Shown piece by piece: positions 1 to 4,449 of a DNA stretch of 6,033 bases. Under the pieces are notes generated by a model. That model did no database searches and was not told where the DNA came from. It saw nothing but the letters and a program-made list of their open reading frames with translations. Within the stretch, counting starts at the first letter, position 1. Every line of letters begins with the position of its first letter. The DNA lies in the NCBI GenBank assembly GCA_945614335.1, contig CALZAP010000104.1, positions 1 to 6,033 of the forward strand, in the 5' to 3' direction. The translations under genes and the position numbers were made by a program. Source of the stretch: an uncultured Prevotella sp. (GTDB lineage: Bacteria > Bacteroidota > Bacteroidia > Bacteroidales > Bacteroidaceae).

Positions 1-1
1 A

Positions 2-349
2 ATTCCCAATGATGAATTCTTTTATCTTTTGACCCACACTGATGTGTATCTGCTGCCATATAGGAGAATTTCTCAAAGCGGTGCTCTTCTTACTGCAATT
101 TCAGAGCATATTCCAATACTTGTAACGGAAACAGGAGGTTTAACAGAACCTTTCGATGTGGCAAAAATTGGTTGGAAAATATCTAAGGCTGATTATCATG
201 AGCTAAAAAACATGCTCGTATATTTATGTAATAATAAAAAAGAAATAAAAGAATTAAAGAATAGTAAGGATGTATGGAAAAAGGTTTGTGACTTTTATGA
301 CTGGAGCAGACTAGGCAAAAAAACACAATATCTATATGAACAGTTATAG
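2..349 (+). CDS. Glycosyltransferase family 4-like protein, C-terminal fragment
   Basis: This frame is open from the left edge and ends at TAG 347-349, giving about 115 residues of a longer protein; the true start is outside the window. The recognisable segment is a DVYLLPYRR strand, then a Ser-Gln-Ser-Gly-Ala-Leu-Leu stretch, then PILVTETGGLTEPF. This is the layout of the nucleotide-sugar-binding C-terminal Rossmann half of GT-B, GT4-type glycosyltransferases. Members transfer a sugar from an activated donor and usually act at the cytoplasmic face of the membrane in capsule, O-antigen or exopolysaccharide synthesis. The first acidic residue of the usual E-x7-E motif is not obvious here (the segment reads SGALLTA), as in some GT4 subgroups. 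The tail is a Lys-rich helical region ending in an amphipathic segment. The gene is much more AT-rich than the genes to its right, as polysaccharide loci often are. Donor and acceptor cannot be inferred. Confidence 0.82.
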   Translation: MPNDEFFYLLTHTDVYLLPYRRISQSGALLTAISEHIPILVTETGGLTEPFDVAKIGWKISKADYHELKNMLVYLCNNKKEIKELKNSKDVWKKVCDFYDWSRLGKKTQYLYEQL

Positions 350-435
350 CAGAACGTTTATCTGACATTACCATTAGACAACAAGCAGAATAAGTTCATT
401 CTCGATAGAAGAAAATGGTTAGCGAGCTTGGTGAA

Positions 436-501
436 TTTCTCTCGTGGGAGAAAAATATTTCTCTCGTGGAGTGTGAAAATTTCCCTCGTGGGAGAACTCT
501 T
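436..501. repeat. Three tandem 22-bp repeats, each an imperfect hairpin
   Basis: The core CTCGTGG recurs at 441-447, 463-469 and 485-491, an exact 22-bp spacing, and each unit begins with TTTCYCTCGTGG. Unit 1 contains the inverted repeat TTTCTC / GAGAAA around a six-base loop. Unit 2 is degraded on its 3' side. Unit 3 has a C in the left arm that makes a mismatch in a plus-strand RNA but a G-U wobble in a minus-strand RNA. The array lies after the glycosyltransferase gene and just downstream of the leftward promoter at 525-556. A period near two helical turns would also put protein-binding sites on one face of the DNA. Function is unknown. Confidence 0.88.
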
Positions 502-524
502 GCCGTCTGCTTATCTTTACGTTG

Positions 525-556
525 CAAAGTTACTGCTTTTTTCTTGTGTTTCCAAA
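525..556 (-). promoter_or_regulatory. Bacteroidota-type promoter reading leftward
   Basis: On the minus strand the sequence reads TTTG (556-553), 20 nt, then TAACTTTG (532-525). This matches both boxes of the known Bacteroidota sigma-ABfr consensus (-33 TTTG, -7 TAnnTTTG, spacer about 19-21 nt). Predicted transcription would start near 515-520 and run left, through the three 22-bp repeats and into the antisense strand of the glycosyltransferase gene. It lies downstream of the primase-like gene, which is read in the same direction, so it is not that operon's promoter. No convincing protein gene follows it on the minus strand inside the window. Confidence 0.65.
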
Positions 557-627
557 TGTTTTGATGTTTAATTTGTTGATGATTAATGAGTTGCGTCGTT
601 TTGCCGCGATTTGCCGTGCTGACGGTT

Positions 628-1554
628 TCAGAATGGCGGGCGGGAAAAGTCGATAGGCGGAAAAGGCAAGGTTTCTTCCACTATCAGGTCGGCAATGTCG
701 GTGTTGCCGGGATAAGCCTCAAGGGCTGTTACCATGGTGTAGTCGATGCCTTCTGTCTGTGCCATCTTCTTTGTCCAGTCGTCGAGCTTGCCACTGTCAG
801 GATACACTATCACCCTTCTTCCCTTCAGCACGTTGCATTTTTCCGGTTTCAGCATTGAGCATCCTCCGGTGGCAATCCATGTGTACTTTGGGTGTAGGGC
901 AGCGCATATCACGGCAGTTTTCTCGCTTTCCACTATGCATACGGGCTTTTGTGAGTCCTTCAGCAGGTGTTCGCCGAAGAAGCATGGTGTGAGCTGCCAT
1001 TCGTAGGGCAGGAGGCGGTTGTAGATAAGTCGGGCGTGGGTCCAGTTGGGGTTTCCCTTTCTGTGTCCGTCGGCGCCGTAGTGCATTATCTTTCCGCTTC
1101 TCACGCGTTGCTCCATGTCAATCTGCCAGTATATCACTCCGTGGTCGCGTGTGGCTCCGAGCATGTACATGTCTGCCACACGTTTAAGCGAACCGTCGGC
1201 TGGCAGCAGCACCCTGAGGTAGTCGGCAAACTCCGAGGCCAATGACAGGCTTCTCGTCACGTAGCTCATTGGCAGGGTGCATAGTGGCTGTGGCTTTGGC
1301 TGTGGCGGTTGTTTGTTTGCTTGGGGTGGGTGAGTTTTGTCGCTTGAGCCGGGATGGTCGGCAAAGTATTGCTTTGGCGTGTAGTGGTAGCCGCAGGAGT
1401 TGATGTGGTCACACTTTCCACATTCTTCGCTCAGGTATTTGCCTGTTTGGGTGTTTTTGTAGAGTGTGAAGCACTTCTTTCCTCCGCATTTTGGGCAGGT
1501 GTGCTTTGTGCTGCCTCCCATCTTGTATTTTTCTAAACTATACATATGTGTCAT
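628..1554 (-). CDS. Primase-like zinc-finger/Toprim protein, DUF6371-type
   Basis: This 308-residue protein looks complete. Residues 15-60 hold a CHC2-like zinc ribbon: C20-x2-C23 and C45-x2-C48, with further cysteines at 28 and 54. Residues 74-91 are a Pro/Gln/Lys-rich linker. Residues 100-200 are a central domain with a GVIYWQID strand and an RLIYNR segment. Residues 204-300 look like a Toprim fold: VCIVESEKTA with acidic E209 and E211, then VIVYPDSG with D253, then DIADLIV. Zinc ribbon plus Toprim is the arrangement of DnaG-type primases, and DUF6371 proteins of this shape occur on Bacteroidota mobile elements, so a role in priming element replication is likely but inferred. The gene follows the ATPase gene by 104 bp containing a large hairpin. 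The ATG at 1554 has no Shine-Dalgarno; an ATG three codons in (1545) is an alternative start. Confidence 0.83.
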   Translation of the reverse strand: MTHMYSLEKYKMGGSTKHTCPKCGGKKCFTLYKNTQTGKYLSEECGKCDHINSCGYHYTPKQYFADHPGSSDKTHPPQANKQPPQPKPQPLCTLPMSYVTRSLSLASEFADYLRVLLPADGSLKRVADMYMLGATRDHGVIYWQIDMEQRVRSGKIMHYGADGHRKGNPNWTHARLIYNRLLPYEWQLTPCFFGEHLLKDSQKPVCIVESEKTAVICAALHPKYTWIATGGCSMLKPEKCNVLKGRRVIVYPDSGKLDDWTKKMAQTEGIDYTMVTALEAYPGNTDIADLIVEETLPFPPIDFSRPPF

Positions 1555-1580
1555 ATTTTTTGTCGATATGAGATTTTGTT

Positions 1581-1653
1581 CGGAGATGAATGCTAATTTT
1601 GCTATTTTACTATTTTAAGTAAAATAGCAAATTAGCAATTACATACTTCTCCG
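1581..1653. repeat. Large two-tier hairpin between the ATPase and primase-like genes
   Basis: The inner arms are 1591-1610 and 1619-1637. They are fully complementary over 19 bp except for one extra T in the left arm, and enclose the 8-nt loop TATTTTAA. An outer pair, CGGAGA (1581-1586) with TCTCCG (1648-1653), is separated from the inner stem by an uneven internal loop of 4 and 10 nt. On the minus strand the structure begins 5 nt after the ATPase stop codon and ends 26 nt before the next ATG, so it fills the gap. The stem is AT-rich and lacks a terminal U-run, which argues against a standard intrinsic terminator. It could be an mRNA processing or stability element, an attenuator, or a single-strand initiation hairpin for the primase. 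Confidence 0.85.
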
Positions 1654-1658
1654 AGGGT

Positions 1659-2777
1659 TTAGAAAAGTGTCAAGTTTTGCTCATCACCTCTTTCGGCCTT
1701 CTTGCCTACGTATACGACGTAATCGTTCTCAGCTCTTATCATTCCCTCATCGAAGCGTTCTTTGAGAAATTTGCTGACAGTGTCAATCTTTCTGCCAAAG
1801 GCTGTCATGAGTTCGTTTTTCAGAGTGCTTTTGAGTACATGGTTGTTGTAGCGGAGGAAAATGTTTTTCATATCATCGATTCTCTTCATTTTCTCCTTTT
1901 CTCTTTCGGCAAGTTGATCGTTGGCGCGAGCCTGCTGTTGCTCAATAGTTTTGCGTTGGGCATGTTCGGTGGCGTCAACGAGTGTGCCGTTGTCATAGCG
2001 GAACGACCATTCGGGTATTTCCTCATGGCGTGCCTCAGTGTTGCTAACGGTGAAGATGTCGCCACGCTTTGTCACTTCGAGCACGGTGCCGGCTTTTTGT
2101 GTGAGCATGGTGCCGAGATGACCGCGCATGTTATGGTCGTCGAGCGACTTGTTGGTGTGCAGCACGCAAACAATTGCCGTTTCCTTTCCGTATAGCTCGT
2201 CGGTGGTGAGGCGCATGAGGTGTTCTATCACTTTTTTTGACTCTTCCAAAGAGTTGAAATCGCCGACTATGTCCACGATGCCGTCGATAAACACGATGTC
2301 GGGCTGTACTTCTTTCATGAGACTTTCCACAGCCTTGAACTTCTCTTCGGCGAAAAAGCTGCGCAGTGGGAACAAGAACAAGCGCTTGTCTAATTCTTCC
2401 AGTTCAAGTCTTGTCATCTCGGCAATCCTGTTGTATATGCTTTCGACATCCTCTTCTTTTTGTTCGTTGTCAAGCCACAATACTTTAGCATTTTCTACCG
2501 GGCATTTGAGTTGTCCCCACGAACCTGCAAGTATGGCGGAAGCCATGATGGTCACGGCAGACGTCTTTCCCTGCTTTGCCTTTGCCTTAAAGGCGTGGAT
2601 GTCGCCCTTGTCGCAACAACCGATGCCGCCACAGGTAATCATTGGCGTTGGAGGTGGAAAGTGGCTGTCTTTGGTTATCCTTTTTTTCCTCAATTTCATG
2701 AGAAGATCCATGTTCTCGCTCTCCTTGGCTGTGGGCTGTTGTGCGGCGTTTTCAATAATAGTCTTACTGTTTTCCAT
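1659..2777 (-). CDS. RepA-like RecA-fold ATPase (putative replicative helicase)
   Basis: The 372-residue protein has a disordered N-terminus (1-45), a Walker A region at 64-73 (KAKAKQGKTS), a Walker B strand at 161-165 (IVFID, D165), an LHTN motif at 206-209, and RGHLGTMLTQKAGTVLEV after it. This is the order of RecA/DnaB-like AAA_25/RepA-type ATPases. The first Walker A glycine is replaced by Ala65, but the GKT is intact. Residues 275-305 are charged and predicted coiled coil; 306-357 look like a winged-helix domain (LKSTLKNELMTAFGR, then a VSKFLKERFDEGMI helix). Family members act as hexameric helicases or loaders in plasmid and element replication, in the cytoplasm. The ATG at 2777 overlaps the upstream HTH gene by 14 bp and has a strong Shine-Dalgarno, so the start is well supported. 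Helicase activity itself is inferred. Confidence 0.85.
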   Translation of the reverse strand: MENSKTIIENAAQQPTAKESENMDLLMKLRKKRITKDSHFPPPTPMITCGGIGCCDKGDIHAFKAKAKQGKTSAVTIMASAILAGSWGQLKCPVENAKVLWLDNEQKEEDVESIYNRIAEMTRLELEELDKRLFLFPLRSFFAEEKFKAVESLMKEVQPDIVFIDGIVDIVGDFNSLEESKKVIEHLMRLTTDELYGKETAIVCVLHTNKSLDDHNMRGHLGTMLTQKAGTVLEVTKRGDIFTVSNTEARHEEIPEWSFRYDNGTLVDATEHAQRKTIEQQQARANDQLAEREKEKMKRIDDMKNIFLRYNNHVLKSTLKNELMTAFGRKIDTVSKFLKERFDEGMIRAENDYVVYVGKKAERGDEQNLTLF

Positions 2778-3090
2778 TATTGCCCTCCTTTCCTTTAGGT
2801 TGTGAATAGCAGTTGTCCAACAGGCGTTCTATTTCCGCCTTTTTGTAGTAAACCTTTCCGCCTACGAGCGAATATCCCACCATGCCGTTGCTTCTCCAGG
2901 TCTGGAGTGTGCGGGCTGAGATGTTCAGTTGTCGCATCACGTCCGAACCGTCGAGCCATTCGTTGAGTGGGGTTCTTCCATGGGCGTACTCTTGCTGGTT
3001 GAGAAACTCCTCGAGTCTCTCGGCGAGGCTTGGGCCAATCACAATTTCCTCTGTCCCTGCCTCATTGTTGTGTCTTAATTCTTTGTTCAT
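2764..3090 (-). CDS. Small helix-turn-helix DNA-binding protein (MerR/excisionase-like)
   Basis: This 108-residue protein carries one clear domain at residues 45-93. WLDGSDVMRQLNISARTLQT forms the two helices of the HTH, WRSNGMVGYSLVGGKVYY forms the wing-like hairpin, and KKAEIERLLDN is the closing helix. That is the HTH_17/excisionase pattern common in Bacteroidota mobile elements. Residues 19-34 form an amphipathic helix, and the tail (94-108) is basic and polar. Such proteins act as excisionases, repressors or replication accessory factors; which applies here cannot be told. It is first in the three-gene set and its 3' end overlaps the ATPase gene, implying co-transcription and coupled translation. 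Upstream lie inverted repeats suitable for self-regulation. The ATG at 3090 lacks a clear Shine-Dalgarno. Confidence 0.85.
   Translation of the reverse strand: MNKELRHNNEAGTEEIVIGPSLAERLEEFLNQQEYAHGRTPLNEWLDGSDVMRQLNISARTLQTWRSNGMVGYSLVGGKVYYKKAEIERLLDNCYSQPKGKEGNNGKQ
2783..2789 (-). promoter_or_regulatory. Strong Shine-Dalgarno for the ATPase gene, inside the HTH gene
   Basis: On the minus strand AGGAGGG (2789-2783) sits 5 nt before the ATG at 2777, within the last codons of the HTH gene. It fixes the ATPase start and supports coupled translation. Such a strong site is unusual for Bacteroidota, where most genes are initiated without one, and none of the other starts in this window has it. 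Confidence 0.75.
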
Positions 3091-3121
3091 GATTTTTCGA
3101 ATTAAGTGCTCTTCGTCAAGT

Positions 3122-3168
3122 TTTGGGAAAGTTTACACCTTGCTCACTCCTTACACCGATTTCCCAAA
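3122..3168. repeat. 9-bp inverted repeat with internal direct repeats, upstream of the HTH gene
   Basis: TTTGGGAAA (3122-3130) and TTTCCCAAA (3160-3168) are perfect inverted copies 29 nt apart. Between them TTACACC occurs twice in the same direction (3133-3139 and 3151-3157), 18 bp apart. The block ends 32 bp upstream of the HTH start codon, so in an mRNA from an upstream promoter it would lie in the leader. It could be an operator for the HTH protein or a leader hairpin. Confidence 0.6.
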
Positions 3169-3240
3169 CTATCGGCAGGTCACCGCAAGATGTCGGTATC
3201 AGGTGCATTGACGAAAGCGAGCTGCCCTTCTACCGCTTCA

Positions 3241-3287
3241 GCCCCAACTCGTGGGGCGTTCGTTTGCATAAGCCCGTTTTTGGGGCT
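3241..3287. repeat. Two adjacent GC-rich hairpins in the HTH gene leader
   Basis: The first is GCCCCA (3241-3246) with TGGGGC (3252-3257) around a 5-nt loop. The second is AGCCC (3271-3275) with GGGCT (3283-3287) around a 7-nt loop. Both lie just downstream, on the minus strand, of the candidate -7 box at 3298-3305. They could attenuate transcription into the operon or be part of the origin structure. No U-run follows on the minus strand, so they are not standard terminators. Confidence 0.5.
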
Positions 3288-3297
3288 AAATGCTATA

Positions 3298-3305
3298 CAA
3301 AGTTA
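3298..3305 (-). promoter_or_regulatory. Candidate -7 box for the HTH-ATPase-primase operon
   Basis: The minus strand reads TAACTTTG (3305-3298), an exact TAnnTTTG match. No TTTG lies 19-21 nt upstream, so the -33 element is missing or poor. If used, it would give a leader of about 200 nt containing the hairpins at 3241-3287 and the inverted repeat at 3122-3168. Confidence 0.33.
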
Positions 3306-3339
3306 ATTGAAGCGATTGTTTTTGCAGTGGGGGTAGTAC

Positions 3340-3385
3340 CTACAATTTTCATCTCCCCCCTACTACAATTTGCCATTTCCCCCTA
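3340..3385. repeat. Two tandem 23-bp direct repeats, pyrimidine-rich
   Basis: Positions 3340-3362 and 3363-3385 are head-to-tail units that match at 18 of 23 bases. Both begin CTACAATTT and end CCCCCTA. The junction reads CCCTACTAC (3358-3366), which is the reverse complement of nine bases of the 12-bp repeats at 3477-3558, so the two repeat families are related in opposite orientation. Confidence 0.75.
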
Positions 3386-3413
3386 AAAATGCCCATTTTG
3401 GGGCATAAAAATG

Positions 3414-3464
3414 GCGAAAACCTGCAAAAAAGCTATTCTATAAGCCTATTTTGCAGGTTTTCGC
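3414..3464. repeat. Perfect 16-bp inverted repeat
   Basis: GCGAAAACCTGCAAAA (3414-3429) is exactly complementary in inverse to TTTTGCAGGTTTTCGC (3449-3464), with a 19-nt loop between. It directly abuts the iteron-like array, 12 bp away. There is no coding gene on either side at this point and no terminal U-run beyond the stem on either strand. Its position is like that of single-strand initiation or nick-site hairpins near plasmid origins. A bidirectional termination role is a weaker alternative. Confidence 0.85.
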
Positions 3465-3476
3465 AAGTAATAAAAT

Positions 3477-3558
3477 GTAGTAGGGTAGTAGTAGGGTATG
3501 TAGTAGGGTAGTAGTAGGGTATGTAGTAGGGTATGTAGTAGGGTATGTAGTAGGGTTG
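3477..3558. repeat. Seven tandem iteron-like repeats, unit GTAGTAGGGTAT
   Basis: The copies start at 3477, 3488, 3500, 3511, 3523, 3535 and 3547, with lengths 11, 12, 11, 12, 12, 12 and 12 bp. The shorter copies lack the last T. The first ten bases, GTAGTAGGGT, are identical in all seven; only the final copy changes at its end (GGGTTG). Short identical tandem units beside inverted repeats are typical of iterons bound by replication initiators. A spacing just above one helical turn places sites in slow rotation round the helix. The binding protein is unknown; the adjacent coiled-coil protein and the HTH protein are candidates. Confidence 0.9.
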
Positions 3559-3601
3559 TATCCAAAGAGCAGAAACACCGATTTCTTCAGGCGTACAACC
3601 C
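3553..3601. repeat. 8-bp inverted repeat at the right end of the iteron array
   Basis: GGGTTGTA (3553-3560), which includes the variant end of the last 12-bp repeat, is inverted as TACAACCC (3594-3601) with 33 nt between. It lies 12 bp beyond the stop codon of the coiled-coil gene. A short CCAA/TTGG pair (3600-3610) overlaps it. It could mark the boundary of the origin or act as a weak terminator; neither is shown. Confidence 0.45.
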
Positions 3602-3612
3602 AATAGTTGGTA

Positions 3613-4392
3613 TTATAATTCAGGTTTTGATAAAAAATTTCGGAATGACGATTTGCTAATGCCTGTCAATTTTGATAATATTGTCATCCATTGTTCTAAA
3701 GTGAGTTTTCCTTTTACATTTTCTTCGTTAAGTATCTTAACGCATTCTTTTGCCGAAGTCTTGTGAATCTTTGTCCCTCCTCTTGGATTTTCCCTTTCAA
3801 TAATTGCCTTCTCCGACTCGTCGTCATCATCGTCACGGAAAGTCATGTCTTCAATTCGCTGTTCCAGCTCCTTGACTTTCTTTTCGAGACGATTGTTTTC
3901 GGCTGTCAGTTTGTCGATGGTGCTCACTTCTTCTTCCGTCAGGAATTTGGTCTTGTCTGAGTGCACGTCATTGTATGATGGCAAGGCGTCAATTTTCTCG
4001 AGAGTCTTGCTCAGCGGATATGATGTGCTGTCAAAGTAGCCAAGCTGCTTCTGTAGATGTGGCAGCATGGAGTCTTTATACACGGCATCGTCCTTGTAAC
4101 GGTAATACAACAAGCTGTAAACCTTTAGTGCCAGCACTTCGGATGAATATATATTCGGATTTTTATAGAATAGACCGTTATAGAGTCTTATCTCGTTTAT
4201 TATGGTGTGGATATATACAATGGGTTTTTCGTGGCTTACCAGTTTTGCAACTAATTCCATCGCTACTTTCATCTTCTCTATGGGATTAGTATACTGGAAC
4301 TTGACGTATGGGGTTTGTTTTAAGACAGAGTTAAAAATCATGTTCAGCTCTTCTTCAGAAAAGCCAGCCTTGTATTCCTTTAATGTGTTCAT
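3613..4392 (-). CDS. Unrecognised coiled-coil protein beside the iteron-like array
   Basis: I do not recognise this 259-residue protein. Residues 1-135 look like an all-helical domain rich in Tyr, Leu and Lys (for example the helices at 38-53 and 84-98). Residues 151-184 form a coiled coil with Leu/Ile heptads (TIDKLTAENNRLEKKVKELE), implying self-association. An acidic run D187-D191 follows. Residues 205-259 are a separate basic C-terminal domain in which LTLEQWMTILSKLTGISKSS then FRNFL resembles a helix-turn-helix. No signal peptide or membrane segment is seen. It is read toward the 12-bp repeats, which begin 54 bp past its stop, so repeat binding in replication or partition is a fair guess and no more. 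The ATG at 4392 follows a very AT-rich leader without a Shine-Dalgarno. It follows the nuclease gene by 57 bp and may be co-transcribed with it. Confidence 0.75.
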   Translation of the reverse strand: MNTLKEYKAGFSEEELNMIFNSVLKQTPYVKFQYTNPIEKMKVAMELVAKLVSHEKPIVYIHTIINEIRLYNGLFYKNPNIYSSEVLALKVYSLLYYRYKDDAVYKDSMLPHLQKQLGYFDSTSYPLSKTLEKIDALPSYNDVHSDKTKFLTEEEVSTIDKLTAENNRLEKKVKELEQRIEDMTFRDDDDDESEKAIIERENPRGGTKIHKTSAKECVKILNEENVKGKLTLEQWMTILSKLTGISKSSFRNFLSKPEL

Positions 4393-4410
4393 AATTATAT
4401 TTTATTAGGT

Positions 4411-4424
4411 ATATAAATTTATAT
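4411..4424. repeat. 14-bp perfect AT palindrome upstream of the coiled-coil gene
   Basis: ATATAAATTTATAT is its own reverse complement and lies 18 bp before the ATG at 4392. It could be an operator or an unwinding element. Chance is a real possibility because the 57-bp gap is almost entirely A and T. No matching -33/-7 promoter pair was found here. Confidence 0.4.
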
Positions 4425-4449
4425 TGTCGTTAAAAAAATGTCGGTGAAA

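Larger units (their letters stand above)
3091..3612. other. Gene-free, repeat-dense region; possible replication origin
   Basis: This 522-bp gap lies between the coiled-coil gene and the HTH gene. From right to left it holds the 11-12-bp iteron-like array, a perfect 16-bp inverted repeat, a small hairpin (ATGCCC/GGGCAT, 3389-3406), two 23-bp direct repeats, a candidate -7 box, two GC-rich hairpins and a 9-bp inverted repeat. The nonamer TTTTGGGGC occurs twice (3278-3286 and 3396-3404). Dense iterons plus inverted repeats next to helicase-like and primase-like genes are typical of plasmid or element origins. A more GC-rich part (about 3170-3290) also has a plus-strand open frame with coding-like third positions; see findings. 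The origin role is inferred from structure and neighbours. Confidence 0.4.

Noticed and set aside
183..374. 63-residue minus-strand open frame antisense to the glycosyltransferase gene, downstream of the leftward promoter
   Set aside because: It lies opposite a well-supported gene, has a low-complexity hydrophobic and Tyr/His-rich translation, and has no ribosome-binding site. It is most likely a shadow, even if the antisense RNA exists.
436..558. CRISPR-like repeats at 436-501, and likewise at 3477-3558
   Set aside because: Both arrays are head-to-tail with no unique spacers, and the units are too short. No cas gene is present.
1639..1652. GGAG followed by ATG-TAA on the minus strand, a start-stop minimal ORF in the intergenic hairpin
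   Set aside because: Such a short pattern is easily met by chance, and the GGAG belongs to the outer hairpin arm.
1581..1653. Intrinsic terminator between the ATPase and primase-like genes
   Set aside because: The stem is AT-rich and has no terminal U-run on the minus strand, and the next gene in the same direction seems to need read-through.
1677..2195. 172-residue plus-strand open frame
   Set aside because: It is antisense to the C-terminal half of the ATPase gene, with no recognisable domain or start signal.
2128..2805. 225-residue plus-strand open frame
   Set aside because: It is antisense to the ATPase gene, which has clear motifs and a Shine-Dalgarno. The Ser-rich translation is what reverse-strand reading of a coding gene produces.
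3180..3269. 29-codon minus-strand ORF as a leader peptide for the HTH operon
   Set aside because: It has no Shine-Dalgarno, regulatory residue run or coupled terminator. It overlaps the hairpins, and the opposite strand shows the stronger coding-like bias.
3477..3558. G-quadruplex or telomere-like signal from repeated GGGT
   Set aside because: There is one GGG per unit with 8-9-nt loops, which is poor for a stable quadruplex. Iteron-like tandem repeats explain the pattern better.
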